Below are positions 5,012 to 6,771 of a stretch of 6,771 bases of DNA, piece after piece; the first letter of the stretch is position 1, and every line of letters starts with the position of its first letter. This DNA is from Nanobdellota archaeon (GTDB taxonomy: Archaea > Nanobdellota > Nanobdellia > Pacearchaeales > GW2011-AR1): contig DAOWJD010000004.1 of the NCBI GenBank assembly GCA_030640565.1, positions 1-6,771 on the forward strand. Direction: 5' to 3'. Under the pieces are notes generated by a model. That model had not been told where the DNA came from. It was given only the letters and a program-made list of their open reading frames with translations, and made no database searches. The position numbers and the translations under genes are program-made.

Positions 5012-5332
5012 ATGAGAACTTGGGTATTATATAAAAGAAAATATCTTTTAAGAAAACAAGAAATTGAGTATAGTGTTGATATTCTCAAGGGAAGATTTGA
5101 TGAGAATAAGCCTAAAACTGAAAAAAGAATAGGAATGGGAAAAAGCCCAACAGATTTAGCTAAATTAGTTGCAACAGATTTTCTAAGAAAAAAGATAAGT
5201 CCGCATGATTTAATAGTATCTTCAGAAAGAACAATATTTATCCCTAGTAATAAATATATTGATATCCCTGCTACTCCTGAAGAAGTTCAAGAATTCTATA
5301 AAGCTTATGAAAAGCTCACTTTCGATGCTTAA
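5012..5332 (+). CDS. Unrecognised 106-aa basic protein
   Basis: I do not recognise a family. The protein is soluble-looking, with no cysteine, signal peptide or membrane segment. A highly basic N-terminus (MRTWVLYKRKYLLRKQ, 1-16) is followed by a middle with GMGKSPTDLAKLVATDFLRKK (41-61), probably a helix after a turn, and a Pro-rich hinge (IPSN...IDIPATPEE, 77-91) leading into an acidic C-terminal helix (EEVQEFYKAYEKL, 90-102). The alternation of predicted strands and helices looks like a small globular domain. GMGKS superficially resembles a P-loop but lacks the full GxxxxGK[ST] pattern. It lies 49 bases after tRNA-Lys and converges on the 55-aa minus-strand gene with only 10 bases between stops. 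Coding confidence comes from length, residue balance and start context. Confidence 0.8.
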   Translation: MRTWVLYKRKYLLRKQEIEYSVDILKGRFDENKPKTEKRIGMGKSPTDLAKLVATDFLRKKISPHDLIVSSERTIFIPSNKYIDIPATPEEVQEFYKAYEKLTFDA

Positions 5333-5342
5333 AAAACTCAAT

Positions 5343-5510
5343 CTATCCGAATCTCTTCAGAACTTTAGAATAATTTCCTTTTGCTAGAACTTTAGTTTTA
5401 TCTCCACTTAATAATCTAAAATCATAACTACTAACACTTCCTTTTATCTTATCTTTTCCAGGATACTTCTTCCATCTAGTCTCGCCTTTAGATTTGTATT
5501 GTAAAACCAT
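5343..5510 (-). CDS. Small basic protein (55 aa), unrecognised
   Basis: An ATG-to-TAG frame on the minus strand, filling a gap otherwise empty of genes. The product is basic (about 15 Lys/Arg), begins MVLQYKSKGETRWKKYPGKD and ends SKVLKRFG. Its composition is balanced rather than low-complexity, with Trp, several Tyr and Phe, and apparent beta-strand alternation (GSVSSYDFRLL, KVLAKGNYSKVL), suggesting a small beta-rich domain, perhaps nucleic-acid binding. A TATA box lies 32-25 bases before this ATG, supporting the start; an in-frame ATG nine bases upstream (5519) would give 58 aa but is too close to the TATA. The stop lies 10 bases from the convergent neighbour's stop. No family recognised. 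Confidence 0.65.
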   Translation of the reverse strand: MVLQYKSKGETRWKKYPGKDKIKGSVSSYDFRLLSGDKTKVLAKGNYSKVLKRFG

Positions 5511-5534
5511 CTTAAACATTTAAAGAGCAAATAT

Positions 5535-5542
5535 ATTATAAA
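5535..5542 (-). promoter_or_regulatory. TATA box of the 55-aa gene
   Basis: TTTATAAT on the minus strand, preceded by an A-rich GAAAAA that may act as the B-recognition element, lies 32 to 25 bases before the ATG at 5510. This predicts a nearly leaderless transcript and is the main regulatory evidence that the small ORF is a gene. Confidence 0.5.
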
Positions 5543-5612
5543 TTTTTCTCAAAACCCATCCGATAGATTACTTAATAAGAAAAACGAATCATTGGGGCGG
5601 TAGCAGTCAGAA

Positions 5613-5894
5613 TTATCTTACGAGTTTTTGGATATTCTCAATTGCATCTGCAACTTCTTTCCCTTTCTTGGTCAGTCTTATTATTTTTATTCGCCCCTTT
5701 TTTTCAAAACTAACCAAACTTAATATCTCAAGTGTCTGTAGAATCTTTACTGCATGGCTATAGGTACAATCAACTTCCTTAGCCAATATACTACCATACC
5801 TCATTCTTGTGTTTTTTTTCAAAGAGACCAACATCAAGGCCGGCTTTCTCCTGAAAAAGATATCAAAGTTGTCTTTCATTGTAGTATTTAACAT
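5613..5894 (-). CDS. Winged-helix DNA-binding protein (MarR-like)
   Basis: A 93-aa single-domain transcription regulator. Residues 10-27 form helix 1, 34-42 (GSILAKEVD) helix 2, and 44-59 (TYSHAVKILQTLEILS) the recognition helix with the common T/S-x-S-x-x-x-K-x-L pattern. 61-78 (VSFEKKGRIKIIRLTKKG) is the wing, and 79-92 a C-terminal helix that could dimerise. It ends at the typical wHTH boundary, so there is no ligand domain. Start is uncertain: ATG 5894 fits a TATA-like TTTAAAAG at 5929-5936, whereas the internal ATG at 5879 (Met6) fits a TATATA at 5907-5913. Its promoter is bracketed by an imperfect dyad, suggesting autoregulation and possible control of the divergent phosphoesterase gene. 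Confidence 0.85.
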   Translation of the reverse strand: MLNTTMKDNFDIFFRRKPALMLVSLKKNTRMRYGSILAKEVDCTYSHAVKILQTLEILSLVSFEKKGRIKIIRLTKKGKEVADAIENIQKLVR

Positions 5895-5916
5895 GTGTTC
5901 TTATTGTATATATTCT

Positions 5917-5954
5917 GATAGTGGTTTGCTTTTAAATGTTTTGAAACCGCTATT
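5917..5954. promoter_or_regulatory. Imperfect dyad around the wHTH promoter, candidate operator
   Basis: GATAGTGGTTT (5917-5927) and AAACCGCTATT (5944-5954) are inverted copies matching at 9 of 11 positions; one of the two differences is compatible with a G-T pair. The 16-base spacer contains TTTTAAA (5930-5936), a TATA candidate for the minus-strand wHTH gene. A dyad of this size around a core promoter is what a dimeric winged-helix repressor would bind. Confidence 0.4.
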
Positions 5955-5979
5955 TCTTATAATACATATCAGACAAGCA

Positions 5980-5987
5980 TTTTTAAA
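5980..5987 (+). promoter_or_regulatory. Candidate TATA box upstream of the phosphoesterase
   Basis: A TTTTTAAA stretch followed by CC lies 31-24 bases before an ATG at 6011 that opens a 23-codon frame running into the phosphoesterase start. A second AT-rich candidate is at 6036-6047, followed by TTTATTAA at 6050-6057, which would instead give a leaderless phosphoesterase mRNA. The sequence does not decide between them. Confidence 0.3.
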
Positions 5988-6010
5988 CCTTTACCTTTAT
6001 TAATTTTAAA

Positions 6011-6082
6011 ATGGTAACACCAATCACGCCTCTCTATAATTTAAAAATGTTTATTAACTATTTTTTGCTTTTAAGAAAATGA
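6011..6082 (+). other. Possible 23-codon upstream ORF
   Basis: ATG at 6011 opens a frame beginning MVTPITPLYN and ending LLLRK. Its TGA (6080-6082) overlaps the phosphoesterase ATG in an ATGA junction. A TATA box is well placed for leaderless initiation at 6011. The peptide is hydrophobic in its second half. Short frames arise easily by chance, so this is only a candidate leader peptide. Confidence 0.22.
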
Positions 6083-6687
6083 AAAAGAAAACAAAGATTC
6101 TTGCAATAGGAGACATTCACAGAGATGTCGATCTTATAAAAAGATTAGCTGAAAAAGCAAAAAAAGAAGAAGTTGATCTTGTAATTCTTGCCGGTGATTT
6201 AATCATGGAAGAACAGTCAACTGAAAACTTAATTGGTCCTTTTGTAAAAGCAAAAAAACAAGTTTTCCTTATTCCTGGGAATCATGAATCTCCCGCTACA
6301 ATAGATTTTTTAGCAAAGAGGTATAATGTAAAAAATATCCATGGATATGGATTTATAGAAAATGATGTTGGAATCTTTGGGGCGGGAACAGCAAATATTG
6401 GAATATATCAAATAAGTGATAAAAATATATTTAAACTTCTTGAAAAAGGGCATGAAGAAATAAAAAACGCAAAAAAGAAAATCATGGTAACCCATATCCA
6501 TCCTGTAGGAAGTAAGACAGAAATGTTTGGTGTTGAGGGTTCAAAAGCTGTAAGAGATGCTATAGAAAAATTTCATCCAGATATTTTAATACATTCACAT
6601 ATCCATGAAGCAGGTGGAATTGAAGAAAAAATAGGAAAAACACATGTTATGAATGTCAGCAGAAAAGAGAAGATTTTTGAGGTTTAA
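6079..6687 (+). CDS. Calcineurin-like metallophosphoesterase
   Basis: A 202-aa two-metal phosphohydrolase. The full motif set is visible: GDIH (D12, H14), GDL (D40), GNHE (N68, H69), TH (H139) and the final HSHIH (H174, H176; usually GHxH). These ligands hold two divalent metals that activate water to attack a phosphomonoester or diester. The compact length, with no cap domain, resembles small archaeal phosphoesterases of the YfcE/Icc-like groups, but the substrate cannot be read from sequence. No signal peptide is visible, so it is cytosolic. It is divergent from the winged-helix gene, with 184 bases between starts, and may share its operator. ATG 6079 places the first beta strand (KTKILAIGDIH) right at the N-terminus, as expected. 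Downstream there are only 37 bases before the next ATG, which has its own TATA box. Confidence 0.92.
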   Translation: MKKKTKILAIGDIHRDVDLIKRLAEKAKKEEVDLVILAGDLIMEEQSTENLIGPFVKAKKQVFLIPGNHESPATIDFLAKRYNVKNIHGYGFIENDVGIFGAGTANIGIYQISDKNIFKLLEKGHEEIKNAKKKIMVTHIHPVGSKTEMFGVEGSKAVRDAIEKFHPDILIHSHIHEAGGIEEKIGKTHVMNVSRKEKIFEV

Positions 6688-6693
6688 TAAAAA

Positions 6694-6702
6694 CCTATAA
6701 AA
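6694..6702 (+). promoter_or_regulatory. TATA box of the gene at the window end
   Basis: CTATAAAAA at 6694-6702 lies 31 to 23 bases before the ATG at 6725. It is the closest match to a consensus archaeal TATA box in the window and predicts a leaderless mRNA. Confidence 0.55.
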
Positions 6703-6724
6703 ACTCTCATTCTTCTTCATAAAA

Positions 6725-6771
6725 ATGCCAAGAAAACAAAAAAAGACAAAAGAAGAGAAAATCGCAGAGAA
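6725..6771 (+). CDS. Start of an unidentified gene (partial)
   Basis: ATG at 6725 opens a frame that stays open to the window edge: MPRKQKKTKEEKIAE followed by a partial codon. The segment is lysine-rich and hydrophilic, like the disordered basic leaders of many archaeal nucleic-acid-binding or ribosomal proteins. Fifteen residues are too few for identification. The well-placed TATA box directly upstream supports it as a real start of a new transcription unit. Confidence 0.6.
   Translation, partial: MPRKQKKTKEEKIAE

Noticed and set aside
5134..5150. P-loop in the 106-aa protein (GMGKS)
   Set aside because: Lacks the GxxxxGK[ST] spacing and a Walker B, so it is not evidence of nucleotide binding.
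5550..5612. Box C/D sRNA between the small gene and the wHTH gene
   Set aside because: CTGA and TGAT-like words exist on the minus strand but in the wrong order and without a proper RTGATGA box.
5809..6003. 64-aa plus-strand frame across the wHTH gene and its promoter
   Set aside because: Antisense to a well-formed winged-helix domain and crosses the promoter and dyad; no start context.
1..6771. CRISPR array or toxin-antitoxin module
   Set aside because: No regularly spaced direct repeats of 25-40 bases. The AbrB-domain gene is paired with cdc48, not with a toxin-sized partner.

Overview
The window looks archaeal, and most likely comes from an AT-rich, compact genome of the DPANN type (Woesearchaeota/Pacearchaeota-like). 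It carries a type II methionine aminopeptidase, a two-ring Cdc48 ATPase, an archaeal/ER-type signal peptidase with a catalytic His, and the transcript-cleavage factor TFS. The tRNA has no encoded CCA. Most genes have a TATA-like box about 25-33 bases before the ATG, the layout of leaderless archaeal mRNAs. The phylum-level placement is inferred from protein style and recall, not from a search.

Layout. Bases 1-126 hold the tail of an upstream reading frame. It overlaps a structured end that resembles the right end of an IS200/IS605 (TnpB) element. Its stop overlaps the ATG of map (126-1031, +) by one base. map runs head-on into cdc48 (1032-3326, -), and the two stop codons abut. cdc48 lies behind a zinc-ribbon/AbrB-fold protein (3328-3693, -), one base apart, forming a two-gene operon. 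A 147-bp divergent promoter region with a long inverted repeat separates this operon from a signal peptidase (3841-4509, +). TFS (4576-4884, +) follows, then tRNA-Lys(CTT) only three bases later (4888-4962), then an unrecognised 106-aa protein (5012-5332, +).

Next come two minus-strand genes: a 55-aa basic protein with its own TATA box (5343-5510) and a winged-helix regulator (5613-5894). The regulator's promoter is flanked by an imperfect dyad. A calcineurin-like metallophosphoesterase (6079-6687, +) is transcribed divergently from it. The window ends at the start of a new gene (6725 onward) with a well-placed TATA box.

Functional theme. Most recognisable genes are housekeeping: N-terminal Met removal, protein unfolding, signal-peptide cleavage, rescue of stalled RNA polymerase and Lys decoding. 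The parts most worth a second look are the mobile-element remnant fused to the front of map, the Zn-ribbon/AbrB partner of cdc48, the operator-like repeats, and the small unannotated protein.
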